Source of the DNA: NIOZ-UU13 sp035528395
GTDB lineage: Bacteria; Planctomycetota; Phycisphaerae; Sedimentisphaerales; Anaerobacaceae
Assembly (NCBI GenBank): GCA_035528395.1
Contig: DATKYR010000112.1
Span: 1-64,000, forward strand
Direction: 5' to 3'
Length of the DNA: 64,000 nucleotides
In this document: positions 44,048-53,612 of the stretch, one piece after another
Numbering within the stretch: the first letter of the stretch is position 1
Layout of the letters: the number at the start of each line of letters is the position of its first letter
Position numbers and translations under genes: made by a program
The notes under the pieces: model-generated
Seen by the model: the letters and a program-made list of their open reading frames with translations, nothing else
Told to the model about the DNA's origin: nothing
Databases searched by the model: none

Positions 44048-45130
44048 CTATTCAGACAATTCAACCGGCGGAACTTCCTCGAACAAATGCTCAGCAAGGA
44101 CGATCAGGTCCTGGACATCCACGACGCCGTCACCCCAGGGCATCGGACCAATATCACACAATGGCTCATCCGTACCCCAGTAGTCAAGGATAATGCACAT
44201 GTCTGAGGCGTCGACAATTCCGTCGCCGTTGAGGTCAACAACCGATTCGATTGATACCTGCCATGCGTCAAAATTACCGGACCCACCGGGCCGGTCAGAC
44301 ATAAAGAAGAGCTTTTGTCCGTCGTCCGAGATGCCTGGCCCGACATCGGGTGACGAACTGTTGACCGTCGATCCGAGATTCACAGGTGACTCCCAGGGCT
44401 CTGTAACACTTGGCCGCCTCGCTACCCAGAGGTCGTATGAACCACGCCCACCCGGCCGGTTGGAGTGAAAGAAGAGCATTCGGCCATCGGCTGAAATGCT
44501 CGGAGCCCGATCTGTAGAGCCGGTGTTGACCGTTGCCCCGAGATTCACAGGGGCATCCCAGGGCTCGGAAAGCGTCGGCCGTGTTGCTACATATAGGTCA
44601 TCGCCACCATACCCGCCTGGGCGGTTGGAGCTGAAGAAAAGGGTAGAACCATCGGCCGAGGTGCTCGGCCCCACTTCATCGCCGGAACTGTTGACCGTCG
44701 CACCGAGGTTCACCGGGGGCCCCCAAGGGTCGGTGACGCTTGAGCGCATCGTTACCCAGAGATCGTGTGAACCCTGCCCTCCGGGTCGGTTGGACTGCAG
44801 GAAGAGCATCAGGCCGTCGCCCGAGATGTCCGGCCCCATGTCCCAAGACGAGCCGTTGACAGTTGTACCGAGGTTCACCGGCTCTTCCCACGGATCTTCT
44901 GTTGTCGCCCGCGTTGCGAGCCAAAGGTCCCAACCACCGTACCCCCCCGGCCGCATTGAGGCATAGTAGAGCTTCAAACCACCGGCTGAGGTGCACGCCA
45001 CACCGTCGTTATACGAAGTGTTCACGATTGGCCCGAGATTTGTGGGAGTGCCGAAGGTAAAATCCGCATTCGCAAGTTCCGTAGCAAGGGCCAATATCGA
45101 AACCAATACGAGTGAAATTGTTTTTTTCAT
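44048..45130 (-). CDS. Exported PD40-propeller protein with dockerin-like end
   Basis: This 360-residue protein has a short signal peptide. Five PD40/WD40-like repeats of about 54 residues follow, each with the pattern VNLGxTVNxxxxDxxPxISxDGxxLFFxSxRPGG. The C-terminus (about 295-350) is dockerin-like, with Ca-binding-type segments DLNGDGIVDASDMCIIL and WGDGVVDVQDLIVLAEHL. Repeats are highly similar to each other at DNA level (44.3-44.9 kb), suggesting recent internal duplication. It is probably surface-attached or secreted and could be anchored by a cohesin. The partner is unknown, though a cohesin-like gene lies at 58 kb. Confidence 0.85.
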   Translation of the reverse strand: MKKTISLVLVSILALATELANADFTFGTPTNLGPIVNTSYNDGVACTSAGGLKLYYASMRPGGYGGWDLWLATRATTEDPWEEPVNLGTTVNGSSWDMGPDISGDGLMLFLQSNRPGGQGSHDLWVTMRSSVTDPWGPPVNLGATVNSSGDEVGPSTSADGSTLFFSSNRPGGYGGDDLYVATRPTLSEPWDAPVNLGATVNTGSTDRAPSISADGRMLFFHSNRPGGRGSYDLWVARRPSVTEPWESPVNLGSTVNSSSPDVGPGISDDGQKLFFMSDRPGGSGNFDAWQVSIESVVDLNGDGIVDASDMCIILDYWGTDEPLCDIGPMPWGDGVVDVQDLIVLAEHLFEEVPPVELSE

Positions 45131-45599
45131 CTTACCACCCTTTCAAAAATTGTTAATATTTTCCCCCGTTAGAAATTTTTCCTTTTTTGGACACTATTAT
45201 TTCCTGTTGTAAAACTTCTAACGGGGTTCACGCCGCACACTGTGCGCAGCTTTACCGGCTTAGTTTTTCAGCTTTATTTTGATAGAATTCTACTAATAGA
45301 ACGCCAATTGGATTTTCTCCTCCAAAAAGCTTGTTGAATACGGACAGTGACATTATAGCACTTTCTTGCTGCTACTCAATATAAAAATAGAATAATTATG
45401 TTAAATATACAGAATAGTCACTCGCGGAGAAGTTATTTCGACTTTGGTGAGGACAATCGCTTCGAGCAATTTTAGCTGGCTTTTGGAAGCTGTCAGTATA
45501 ATATAATAACAGTTTAGTGGCAAATGACCAAAGCAGGAAATTGAAACGAGGTCTTTAGGGCCGTTTTTGAACGCGTGTTGAAATACAGGAGGTGCAGTT
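45131..45599. other. Spacer between divergent genes
   Basis: It contains a perfect 11-bp inverted repeat (45164-45174 and 45216-45226) and AT-rich sequence. No gene or clear promoter was recognised. Confidence 0.5.
45164..45226. repeat. 11-bp inverted repeat, 41-bp loop
   Basis: CCCCGTTAGAA and TTCTAACGGGG are exact complements separated by 41 bp. They lie about 35 bp upstream of the dockerin-protein start. They may be a leader hairpin or a protein-binding pair. Confidence 0.45.
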
Positions 45600-47525
45600 G
45601 TGAAACGAGCTGTGTTGGTTGGTGCGATAGTGCTCATAGCAACTATCTTGTCCGGGCATTCTGCCGCCCGAAGCCAACAGGAGAAAGCCCGGGCACGGAT
45701 GAGCGATTTGCGTTTTGGGTCCTACGCCACATCGCGCCAGGTGGAAGAGCTTGCCACCAATGAGGCAGTGCGGACGCGGGCATGGAAAACCATACAGCGT
45801 ATGGGCATCACGAAGCTTTATATCGAGGTCTATCGCGGCGGCCATGTTGTGTCAGGTGAACATCTTACCTTTATGCGCGACTGGCTCCAGAAGAAAGGCC
45901 TCGATGTTGTCGGCGGCATCGCAACTGTTCCCGGCGGCGATTTTGGCGTGCGCCAAAAAGGACCTCTTGGATGGTTCAACTGGCAAAACGAAAAGACCCA
46001 ACGTGATATCGAGAAAGTTATCCGTATGGCGGCGGGTATCTTCGATACCTTTATCGTTGACGATTTCCTCTGTACAGGCGATGTGAGCGAGGAATCAAAG
46101 GCTGCCAAAGGCGAGCGTTCCTGGGGCGAATATCGGCGCGCTCTGCTCACCGAATTAGCTCAATCGGTCTTCGTTGGGCCCGCTAAAGAGGTCAACCCCG
46201 CCATCACGATGATAGTCAAATATCCCCAGTGGTACGACCGGTTCCACCTCTTCGGCTATGACACGGATATATTACCCCGGATATTCGACCAAGTCTGGGT
46301 CGGCACGGAGACCCGCGGCCGCAACACGCAGCGATTCGGTTTCGTTCAGCCCTACGAGGGATTTGTCAACTACCGCTGGCTCGCGGGCATCTCGGGCGAT
46401 AAGATCGGCGGCGCATGGTTCGACCACGGCGACTGCGCCGAGTATGACTTCCTCGACCAGGCCTATACGAGCGTCCTGGCCGGGGCGCAGGAGCTGGTCT
46501 TCTTCAACTTCGGCAACCTCATGCAAGGCCACCCGGACCACGAAAAGATTATCGCCGAATTCGACCAGCTTGCCGAGCTCGCTGCGTTCGTCCGTGAACA
46601 TCCTGTCGTTGGCGTCCCTGCCTACAAGCCGCCCAACAGTGACCCTGCCGGCGATATGTATATAATGGATTTTTTAGGCATGTTAGGTATTCCGCTGATA
46701 CCTGCGCACGAATTTCCTGAAAGCGCGCCGGTCATCTTCCTGCCTGCACAAGCGGCTGCAGATGTAAATCTTTTAGAGCACATCAACAAGGCCCGCGCCA
46801 GAGGCGTACACCTTATAGTAACGACAAGTCTGCTGGTTACGTCACCTGACGCCGATGAGCTTGCGCGCATGGTTAAGGTCGGCACAAAAATACAATCAAA
46901 GCCGATTCGTGCATCGCTGATGTCCCTCTCAGGCAAAACTCAAAAGCTCGAAAAAACGAATGTGATTATCGACCTGGAATCACCAATAGAAGTTGAAGCC
47001 GGCCCCGGAGACATATTGTGCACTTTCGGCAATAAACAGGTCGCTCTTCTTACTGTAAACAAAACGTCGGATGGCAGTATCAGCCTGCTCAATACGCACA
47101 CCTACAGCCAGGCCGACTTTGATGCAGTAGGCGAGGTTTTGCTCTGTCCCCGGCCATTGGGCCTGATTACTATGCAGGGGCAAGCCCTTTCCGCTCTTCG
47201 CAATGTATTCGGCAATCGTTCGATAATAGATAATGACGCTATCACTCTGTCAAAACTCCAGCTCCCGGTTTTTGATGGTCCAGGCTGCGTCACGTTTCAT
47301 CCTTTCGGCTCTTCGGCCTACGGGAGCTGTGTCATACAAAACTTCAATGATGAAGCGGTGAATGTCACCGTCACCATTCGAATTGGAGAAGGCAGGTCCC
47401 ATCGATTTGTAGAGGCGTTCACCGGCAAGCCCATTCCTATCCGTACCATCAAGTCCGGGCAGCATATTGCGATGGACTTAGCTATTCCCGCAAGGGGACG
47501 CATCTGGGTTCGGCGGGTTGATTGA
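45600..47525 (+). CDS. Exported TIM-barrel-like protein of unknown function
   Basis: This 641-residue protein starts at a GTG with an excellent AGGAGGT 6 nt upstream. The signal peptide core is VLVGAIVLIATILSG. The body resembles glycosidase-type TIM barrels: VRTRAWKTIQRMGITKLYIEVYRGG, FDTFIVDDFLCTGD with adjacent acidic residues, and GGAWFDHGDC. A glutamine-amidotransferase-like or beta-sandwich C-terminal part (about 360-640) follows. It may act on carbohydrates, but no family was recognised with confidence and no operon partner is adjacent. Confidence 0.6.
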   Translation: MKRAVLVGAIVLIATILSGHSAARSQQEKARARMSDLRFGSYATSRQVEELATNEAVRTRAWKTIQRMGITKLYIEVYRGGHVVSGEHLTFMRDWLQKKGLDVVGGIATVPGGDFGVRQKGPLGWFNWQNEKTQRDIEKVIRMAAGIFDTFIVDDFLCTGDVSEESKAAKGERSWGEYRRALLTELAQSVFVGPAKEVNPAITMIVKYPQWYDRFHLFGYDTDILPRIFDQVWVGTETRGRNTQRFGFVQPYEGFVNYRWLAGISGDKIGGAWFDHGDCAEYDFLDQAYTSVLAGAQELVFFNFGNLMQGHPDHEKIIAEFDQLAELAAFVREHPVVGVPAYKPPNSDPAGDMYIMDFLGMLGIPLIPAHEFPESAPVIFLPAQAAADVNLLEHINKARARGVHLIVTTSLLVTSPDADELARMVKVGTKIQSKPIRASLMSLSGKTQKLEKTNVIIDLESPIEVEAGPGDILCTFGNKQVALLTVNKTSDGSISLLNTHTYSQADFDAVGEVLLCPRPLGLITMQGQALSALRNVFGNRSIIDNDAITLSKLQLPVFDGPGCVTFHPFGSSAYGSCVIQNFNDEAVNVTVTIRIGEGRSHRFVEAFTGKPIPIRTIKSGQHIAMDLAIPARGRIWVRRVD

Positions 47526-47580
47526 GATACTACTACCAATACCTGTGTAGTTTCATGTACCGCCAGGCATCGAATCTTCA

Positions 47581-49035
47581 TTAGGGGTGTTCCGCGACCG
47601 CCACGAGATGACCTCTGGTACGAAAGAACAAGGTGCCCCGTGAAATTGCAGGTGTCGCCATACAGATTTCGTTCATTTTATTAACGCCTATCAGCTTAAA
47701 TTCGGGCCCTGCTTCTACAACATATATGTCACCGCTCTCGGCAGTGCAGTAGATTTTTCCTTCTGCCGCAACGGGAGAAGCTGAAACAGCGGCAGAGGAG
47801 GAGCTTAGATTTTCACGGTACAGTAATTTACCTGTCCCGGCTTCAATACAGCTTAGTTTGCCTCTATCTGAACAGCAATAGAGATACTCTTTGTATACAA
47901 TAGGTGTTGGTATGTAGTTTCCATCTCTCTCGTAACTCCAGGCGATATATTTATTGCTTGATTCATTTTCGGCCAGAGAGATATCGCCGGCTGCCGAGAC
48001 GCGCACAGCATAGATGGGCGACGTGCCTCCGTGTGCATTGGTAATATAGATTAGATTGTGAGCCACGACAGGCGTTGGAATCGGGATGTCACCGCCACCC
48101 CTCAATTTCCAGATTTCTTTGCCTGTTTCAATGTCGTACCCGCCGATATGCTTATATCCGTTAACAATGATTTGCGAATGCTCCCCACCCGCGTAAACAG
48201 TCGGTGTCCCCCAGGTTGGCACTTCGTCCCTTGCAGTTTTCCATATCTGAGCTCCGTCCTTAAGGTTAAAGGCGGCAATAAAAGAATTCTCCTGCACATC
48301 GCACTGGACAATTATCATATTTTTATGGAAGATGGGTGAAGTTCCTCCTCCCCATTGTGCAGCCGGACTGCTGAAAAAACCCCAATCAAGCTTGCCAAGG
48401 TCCTTTTTCCATATAAGATTTCCTTCCATATCGTAACAGTACATACCTTCAGAGCCAAAGAACGCAACGACGTAATTTCCGTCCGTACATGGAGTTGAAT
48501 TTGCATGGCTGGATTTAGGATGCCTTTTTACCTTTGGCTTTCCCATATAAGAGCGTCGATTCCATAGAATTTTGCCATCTTCTCTATCTATACATAAAAT
48601 GTGCCAGCTAAAAACATTCTCTTCTTTTGCCGACCTGACATCTCCGTACATGCCCACCTTCAAGCTCGATTGGCCCTTGTCCTGAATAGCGGTAGTGATA
48701 AAGATGCGGTTGCCCCATACTACCGGACTTGAATGGCCAAGCCCCGGGATATAAGTTTTCCAGCGGATGTTTTCGGAGCGTTCAGCATCCCACTTGACAG
48801 GAACGGAATGGCCTTCAGCAATACCGCTCGCTAAGGGACCACGAAACGAAGGCCAGCTCTGCCCGGTGCAGGCTTGCGGCACCTGTACCCGCGTTTTCTG
48901 TGCGGACAGCACAGGTGCGGGCATTAGAAAACAGACTGCAAGAAATAAACTGAATATGCAAATGTTGTATGTACTGATTGGGAAGCCGCTTCGAGCGAAC
49001 CAAAAATGATGTTGTTTTGCTGCTGTATAAAGCAT
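47581..49035 (-). CDS. Exported PQQ-like beta-propeller protein
   Basis: This 484-residue protein has a signal segment (about 27-45). An eight-bladed-type propeller follows, with PQQ-like/BamB-like strands: SWPSFRGPLASGIAEG, NIRWKTYIPGLGHSSPVVWGNRIF, GKILWNRRSYMGKPKVK, GNLIWKKDLGKLDWGFFSSPAAQWGGG and GKEIWKLRGGGDIPIPTPV. Planctomycete proteins of this kind are numerous and mostly uncharacterised, acting in the periplasm or as oxidoreductase-like scaffolds. No haem or dehydrogenase motif was seen. It ends head-to-head with the preceding gene, 55 bp apart. Confidence 0.85.
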   Translation of the reverse strand: MLYTAAKQHHFWFARSGFPISTYNICIFSLFLAVCFLMPAPVLSAQKTRVQVPQACTGQSWPSFRGPLASGIAEGHSVPVKWDAERSENIRWKTYIPGLGHSSPVVWGNRIFITTAIQDKGQSSLKVGMYGDVRSAKEENVFSWHILCIDREDGKILWNRRSYMGKPKVKRHPKSSHANSTPCTDGNYVVAFFGSEGMYCYDMEGNLIWKKDLGKLDWGFFSSPAAQWGGGTSPIFHKNMIIVQCDVQENSFIAAFNLKDGAQIWKTARDEVPTWGTPTVYAGGEHSQIIVNGYKHIGGYDIETGKEIWKLRGGGDIPIPTPVVAHNLIYITNAHGGTSPIYAVRVSAAGDISLAENESSNKYIAWSYERDGNYIPTPIVYKEYLYCCSDRGKLSCIEAGTGKLLYRENLSSSSAAVSASPVAAEGKIYCTAESGDIYVVEAGPEFKLIGVNKMNEICMATPAISRGTLFFRTRGHLVAVAEHP

Positions 49036-49667
49036 AGTCTTAACTCCTTTTCAATAGCACGTGTAAAAGAACTCATATTATTTCGAATTTCCTTTATATT
49101 ACTGCTTGTGCTCCGACACGTCAAGCCGAGCAGATTCTTTCTTATCGTTGTTATGCTTGGGCTGTTATCCCGGCTATAGAACATAAAAATTCCAACGCCC
49201 TCAAAGTCAGTAGGGGCGGTTCGCGAACCGCCCATACTCAGCCATACCCAAGCGCTGCAAGGTGTCCCTAAAGGACTGCGCTTGAGGATATGCCAGCCAT
49301 CAAATTAGACGCGGAAATCCGCCGGGCGGACTTCTCCGCAAGGAGTCCTTATGTCTAACAGGCGTTTTACAGAACAGTAATGAGGAGAAATAAAGTTTAA
49401 AGAGATACTCCTTGCTTTGACGAAGAAATATTTAAAGAGGCTAAAATTACAGCCTAAAGCGAAGTTGGTCTGGAATTGGTCGACAAGATACACCAAACAG
49501 ACCCTTCACTTGGCTCAAGGTAAGGATTTTGAGATAATCTCTAAGTACTTGTCACTGCGGGTATTACCGCCAGGGTAGGCCATTTTTGCTTGGTATTTTC
49601 AGTAATCATAGGTCGAAGAATCAGCCAGTTTGAGTAATTTGATTCATTTTTAACCACAGAAATATCT
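49036..49667. other. Spacer with palindrome and probable gene remnants
   Basis: It contains a perfect 20-bp palindrome at 49214-49233 (GGGCGGTTCG and its complement) and several hairpin-prone repeats (49308-49345). Between 49380 and 49640 short, stop-interrupted frames occur that could be a decayed gene, but I could not identify it. Confidence 0.45.
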
Positions 49668-50288
49668 ATGGCAGAAATCAACAATAAACAAGTTCCTATT
49701 ACGCTGATACCGCTGGAATATATCAACGTTCTATTCCGGTATCTCTCACAAACGGTTTCGTTACCCGGAGACGTGATCGAAATCGGTGTCTATAAAGGTG
49801 GTTCTTTGTACAGAATGGCGAAGTATATCCAACAGCACCACAGCAAGGATTTTAAGGGGAAGAAGGTCATAGGAATTGATACTTTTGAGGGACATCCATA
49901 TCACAACCCGGAAGTCGATCCGTCCCATCATTTTACCGGTAGGTTCAGCGACGCATCTTTTGAGGAAGTAATCGAAGCACTTGCGCCCCTTCGATTCGTC
50001 AAGGTGCTTAAGGGCGAGTGCATGGAGGTATTCACAAAACTGCCTGCTGACCAGCAGTTTTGTTTTGCCCATATAGATGCTGATATCGCACAAAGCGCCG
50101 TCGCTTCGATAATGCACATCTTCCCCCGGTTATCTCCTGGGGGCGTGATAGTATTTGACGAATATCAAGGGTATGGTCAAGAAGCTTTCATCAACGAATA
50201 TTTTGCCGACAAAGAGGTCCGACTGTTACCACGCACCGGGTTGCCAAGCGGGAAAGACTATGGCTTAATCGTTTTGAAAGAATGGTAA
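49668..50288 (+). CDS. TylF-like SAM-dependent methyltransferase
   Basis: This 206-residue class I methyltransferase has the glycine-rich SAM motif VIEIGVYKGGSLYRMA, then GIDTFEG, and the metal-binding-like AHIDADIAQSA block. These fit the TylF/macrocin O-methyltransferase family, which methylates sugar or antibiotic hydroxyls. It is slightly shorter than typical members (about 240-270). It is isolated from biosynthetic genes, and surrounding spacers contain gene debris. It could be a leftover of a surface-polysaccharide or lateral-transfer region. Confidence 0.8.
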   Translation: MAEINNKQVPITLIPLEYINVLFRYLSQTVSLPGDVIEIGVYKGGSLYRMAKYIQQHHSKDFKGKKVIGIDTFEGHPYHNPEVDPSHHFTGRFSDASFEEVIEALAPLRFVKVLKGECMEVFTKLPADQQFCFAHIDADIAQSAVASIMHIFPRLSPGGVIVFDEYQGYGQEAFINEYFADKEVRLLPRTGLPSGKDYGLIVLKEW

Positions 50289-50803
50289 AGTCCACCAGCG
50301 TTTTCCTCGTGCCGGTGTAATGTTGGGGCTGTGATGGTGTTATTTTTGGGGTCTGAGCTCAGCGGCCTTACGGAGCTTGTCGGTCATGTTGGTTTTTCCC
50401 AGGTAAAGTTTGGGCCGGTTCGGCCGAAATGTCCGCCATAAAATGAAAGTTTTAGGCATAAAGAATTCTGCTTGCCCTATGACCGCCAAATTCATGCTGC
50501 TCTCCACGAGTTGGGCTTTAAAATAACCTACCACACTCGCGATGGTACATTCGGAATCGAGGAGATGATTGTTGCCAATGGGTGTGATGCATCCGAGTCT
50601 TTATAATGAATCAGCACTCTGTTCTGTGTTCCCGGGAATAAGGATTACTCCCCATCCCCGCACTAAAGCCCAGTAGCATAATACCAATTACAGTTAAAAA
50701 TTGCCGAAAGAATTGAACATAATACTAATTGAAAGGCGCTGGATTCCTGCTTGCGCAGGAATGACAAGAATAGGTAATCGGCAATCAATAAATAGAATTG
50801 GTA
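50289..50803. other. Spacer with gene debris
   Basis: A plus-strand fragment at 50349-50441 (GSELSGLTELVGHVGFSQVKF) resembles the end of a methyltransferase-like protein. The uroporphyrinogen-decarboxylase-like remnant follows it. Around 50738-50766 there is a TTCCTGC/GCAGGAA hairpin repeat. Confidence 0.5.
50463..50606 (+). pseudogene. Remnant of a uroporphyrinogen-decarboxylase-like gene
   Basis: The frame from 50463 reads EFCLPYDRQIHAALHELGFK, then ITYHTRDGTFGIEEMIV, then NGCDASESL, and stops at 50606. The PYDRxIHxxLxxLGFKxTYH and ExIVxxGCDAxE pattern is typical of URO-D-family methyltransferases. The N-terminal two thirds are absent, and the C-terminus is cut off. Confidence 0.7.
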
Positions 50804-51457
50804 TTATTTTTTATGTTCACTGTTTGTTTTTGTCTGCTCAATTGTCAGCGCAGGCAGGGGCAGTCCAAGCAAGGCATAAAATAGTCCAACCACGGGCAAA
50901 ATAATAATATCAAAGCCTCCGAGCAGCAGAAATGCTATCAGTATCAGCATTCCAAATCGGGTAAAGTTTCTGTATGCGTTAATAGCCTCCGGAGATTTAA
51001 GCCTGGCATAAACCATCTTTGAGCCATCCAGGGGTGGTATGGGGATGAGGTTAAATACAGCCAGGATAATATTAAACAATATAGCCAGCAGTACAAAATT
51101 ACCAAGGAGCGATGCCGCTTCCAGGCTGAACATTCGGAAAAGCACAGCCAAAATAAGTGCCAGCAGTATATTGGAAAGAGGGCCCGCGGCTGCAACCGCA
51201 AAGATTTGCCTTTTAGTCAGGATTGTAAAGTTAACAGGTATGGGTTTTGCCCAGCCGAAATGCACCAGAAGCGGTAGAATTATTGTGCCAAAGAGACTAA
51301 TATGCGCCAAGGGATTCAGGGTCAACCGTCCCATTCTTTTTGCTGTGTCATCGCCATATCTGTACGCCATCCAGGCATGGGCGTATTCGTGAATAGTCAA
51401 TGACACAAGAAAAATAGGAAGTACAAATATAAATGTTGAAACTCGACTACTTAACAT
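50804..51457 (-). CDS. M50-family (site-2 protease-like) membrane metalloprotease
   Basis: This 217-residue membrane protein has the zinc motif H23-EYAH27 in helix 1, NPLAHISLFGTIILP, a GPLSN turn and the second metal motif NLIPIPPLDGSK. Together they define the minimal M50/SpoIVFB-like (Rce-like) core with about five or six transmembrane segments. No CBS or PDZ domain is fused. It may cleave membrane-bound regulators. It shares its flank with the gene debris and has no operon partner. Confidence 0.9.
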   Translation of the reverse strand: MLSSRVSTFIFVLPIFLVSLTIHEYAHAWMAYRYGDDTAKRMGRLTLNPLAHISLFGTIILPLLVHFGWAKPIPVNFTILTKRQIFAVAAAGPLSNILLALILAVLFRMFSLEAASLLGNFVLLAILFNIILAVFNLIPIPPLDGSKMVYARLKSPEAINAYRNFTRFGMLILIAFLLLGGFDIIILPVVGLFYALLGLPLPALTIEQTKTNSEHKK

Positions 51458-51738
51458 AATATCTGTTCACCACAAAAAGAAGATAATAATTGTTATCATA
51501 CACAAGAAGTTACGAAATAGTCAAATTATTTGCCTTCCCGACAAGTTCAATACATCCGACCGGGAATCAGAGGTGCGGCCAGATTTTCCGGCACATCTTC
51601 GGATGTCTTTTGAAGTACTAATATAGCTTCATGGTTGCTTTTATTGGGCAAATCTGGTACTAAAAAGGGACGTGAAATTTTGGAGAATACTAAGACTGTT
51701 GGATTAAAATCCTCATTGGTTGAACTCAGGAGGTTATT
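51458..51738. other. Spacer upstream of the sugar-isomerase-like gene
   Basis: Nothing recognised beyond AT-rich sequence and the AGGAGG ribosome site at 51728-51733. Confidence 0.4.
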
Positions 51739-53274
51739 ATGTGTGATTGCTGTATGAACAGGAGAGAGTTTGTCGGATTAATTACGGCAAGTATTGCCGG
51801 TGGAGTACTTGGCCTTGGCACTTCGTCTTTTGCCAACAGAACAATAGAAGAATGGAACCCAAATAAACCATTTATCGTCACAGGGAAAAAAATAAAAGTC
51901 CAGCCTGTTCTTATGTACAGGACGTCCGTACGAAGGGAACAAACCTCCTGGAAATCATGGGGAGGGGTACAAACCGAGCAGGCTGCATCAGAAGAAACAC
52001 AGAGAATATCAAAAGAGCTGAATTCGTTATCCACCAGGGCTGATTTCCCCCTCGAAATATTGCCTGTGGTTAAGGTCAAGTCCACCGAAGAGGCATTACA
52101 GGTCCACAAAAACGATTACGATGTAATCATTGTCTATCCGGCCACCGGTTCGGGTGACATGCTCAGGGCATGTTTTGCCAGGGAAAAAGACAAAGATACC
52201 CTAATATTTGTCAGGCATAGTTCCGGCCCGACTTATTACTGGTATGAGGCACTTAGCGTCAGATATCTAAAAACAGATGAAAACGAAGCATCGCAAAACA
52301 GCCGCCTCAATCACGGGGGCGTGTATATCTATGATGTCGTTGTTGATGATTATCAGGAACTCCTGTGGAGGCTGCGGGCGCTTTACGGGCTAACGAATTT
52401 TATAGGGACGCGGATAGTCACTCTTGGCGGTGCATGGGGCAAGTATTCCCCGGAGGCCCCCGACGTGGCCCGGGAAAAATACAAAATCGAAATCATAGAA
52501 GTCAGTTACGACGATTTGGCCCCACGTATTAGAAGCGCCAAAGCAAACAGCAGTCTAATTTCAAAAGCAGAACAATGGACTGAAAAATACCTTTCGCTGC
52601 CCGACACCGCTCTTATGACCGAGAAGAAGTTTGTGGTCAACTCTTTTCTGCTACATAGTGTCTTCAGAGACTTAATGCGAGAATATGACGCACCGGCATT
52701 CACAATCAGGGCCTGCATGGCCACTATCATGCCAATGGCTGAGACGACCGCCTGTTTGACCCTAAGCCTGCTCAATGATGAGGGAGTGATTGCCTTCTGC
52801 GAATCGGATTTTGTTATTATACCCTCGGGGATATTACTGCATTATATATCGGGCAAGCCGGTGTTTCTGCACAACTCGACGTTTCCACATAACGCGGTAG
52901 TGACCTGTGCACATTGCACTGCTCCCCGCCGGATGGACGGGACGCACTATGAACCGGCAAAAATCATGACACACTATGAATCCGAGTATGGTGCGGCACC
53001 GAAAGTGGAAATACCAAAAGGACAGGAGGTGACATTCATTGACCCCGAATACAGTACAGGCCGGTGGGTCGGATTCAAGGGAATTGTTAAAGGTAATCCG
53101 TTTTTGGAAATATGCCGTTCCCAGCAGGATGTCGAAATTCAGGGGGACTGGAGGAAATTGCTCAAAGAAGTTCGGGATTCTCACTGGATGATGGCTTATG
53201 GTAACTATCTCAAAGAGGTCGGATACGCAGCGCGAAAAATCGGGATCAAATGGATAGATATTTCAGAAACATAG
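51739..53274 (+). CDS. Exported L-fucose/arabinose isomerase-like protein
   Basis: This 511-residue protein has a probable twin-arginine-like signal (NRREFVGLITASIAGGVLG). The body resembles the L-fucose/L-arabinose isomerase fold: VYIYDVVVDDYQELLWRLRALYG, RIVTLGGAWGKYSPEAPDV, ESDFVIIPSGILLHYISGKPVFLHNSTFPHNAVVTCAHC, and a C-terminal barrel. Exported isomerase-fold proteins are common in planctomycetes. Whether it isomerises sugars is not shown. AGGAGG lies 5 nt before the ATG. Downstream is a MITE copy. Confidence 0.7.
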   Translation: MCDCCMNRREFVGLITASIAGGVLGLGTSSFANRTIEEWNPNKPFIVTGKKIKVQPVLMYRTSVRREQTSWKSWGGVQTEQAASEETQRISKELNSLSTRADFPLEILPVVKVKSTEEALQVHKNDYDVIIVYPATGSGDMLRACFAREKDKDTLIFVRHSSGPTYYWYEALSVRYLKTDENEASQNSRLNHGGVYIYDVVVDDYQELLWRLRALYGLTNFIGTRIVTLGGAWGKYSPEAPDVAREKYKIEIIEVSYDDLAPRIRSAKANSSLISKAEQWTEKYLSLPDTALMTEKKFVVNSFLLHSVFRDLMREYDAPAFTIRACMATIMPMAETTACLTLSLLNDEGVIAFCESDFVIIPSGILLHYISGKPVFLHNSTFPHNAVVTCAHCTAPRRMDGTHYEPAKIMTHYESEYGAAPKVEIPKGQEVTFIDPEYSTGRWVGFKGIVKGNPFLEICRSQQDVEIQGDWRKLLKEVRDSHWMMAYGNYLKEVGYAARKIGIKWIDISET

Positions 53275-53276
53275 TA

Positions 53277-53427
53277 ATAGCCTATCTGAATAACTATTCG
53301 CTCTCGCCTGTCATTCTGAACGGAGCGTAGCGAAGTGAATCCCGATACATCGGGACTCTTCATTGGCCAGATTCTTCGGCTTCGCCTCAGAATGACAAAG
53401 AATGAAGGATTATTCGGATAGGCTCTA
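53277..53427. repeat. MITE family B, copy 2
   Basis: The left end AGCCTATCTGAATAAC (from about 53279) and right end TTATTCGGATAGGCTCT match copy 1 at 34055-34297. The interior is different: it holds the GTCATTCTGAACGGAG ... CAGAATGACA palindrome family that also occurs at 63771-63890. Confidence 0.65.
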
Positions 53428-53511
53428 AACGTGAAATTCTTCGAGATTCATAATTGTCAATATTCGTATGAAAAATAAAGTAGTACTCTGTAACATGTAA
53501 TTTACATAGTT

Positions 53512-53584
53512 GTCATTGCGAGGCCTGCTTTGCAGGCCGCGGCAATCTCATCCGTTATGCCTTAGATCGCTTCGCTTGCAATGA
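53512..53584. repeat. GTCATTGCGAGGC-type palindromic repeat
   Basis: It begins TGTCATTGCGAGG and ends GCTTGCAATGACAC, with an internal GCCTGCTTTGCAGGC hairpin. A related sequence is nested in the MITE at 23.4 kb. Confidence 0.6.
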
Positions 53585-53612
53585 CACTCATCATTTGAGT
53601 TGTTGCAGGGTA

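Noticed and set aside
49541..49726. Minus-strand frame of 61 codons before the methyltransferase
   Set aside because: It overlaps the methyltransferase start antisense and has no recognisable domain.
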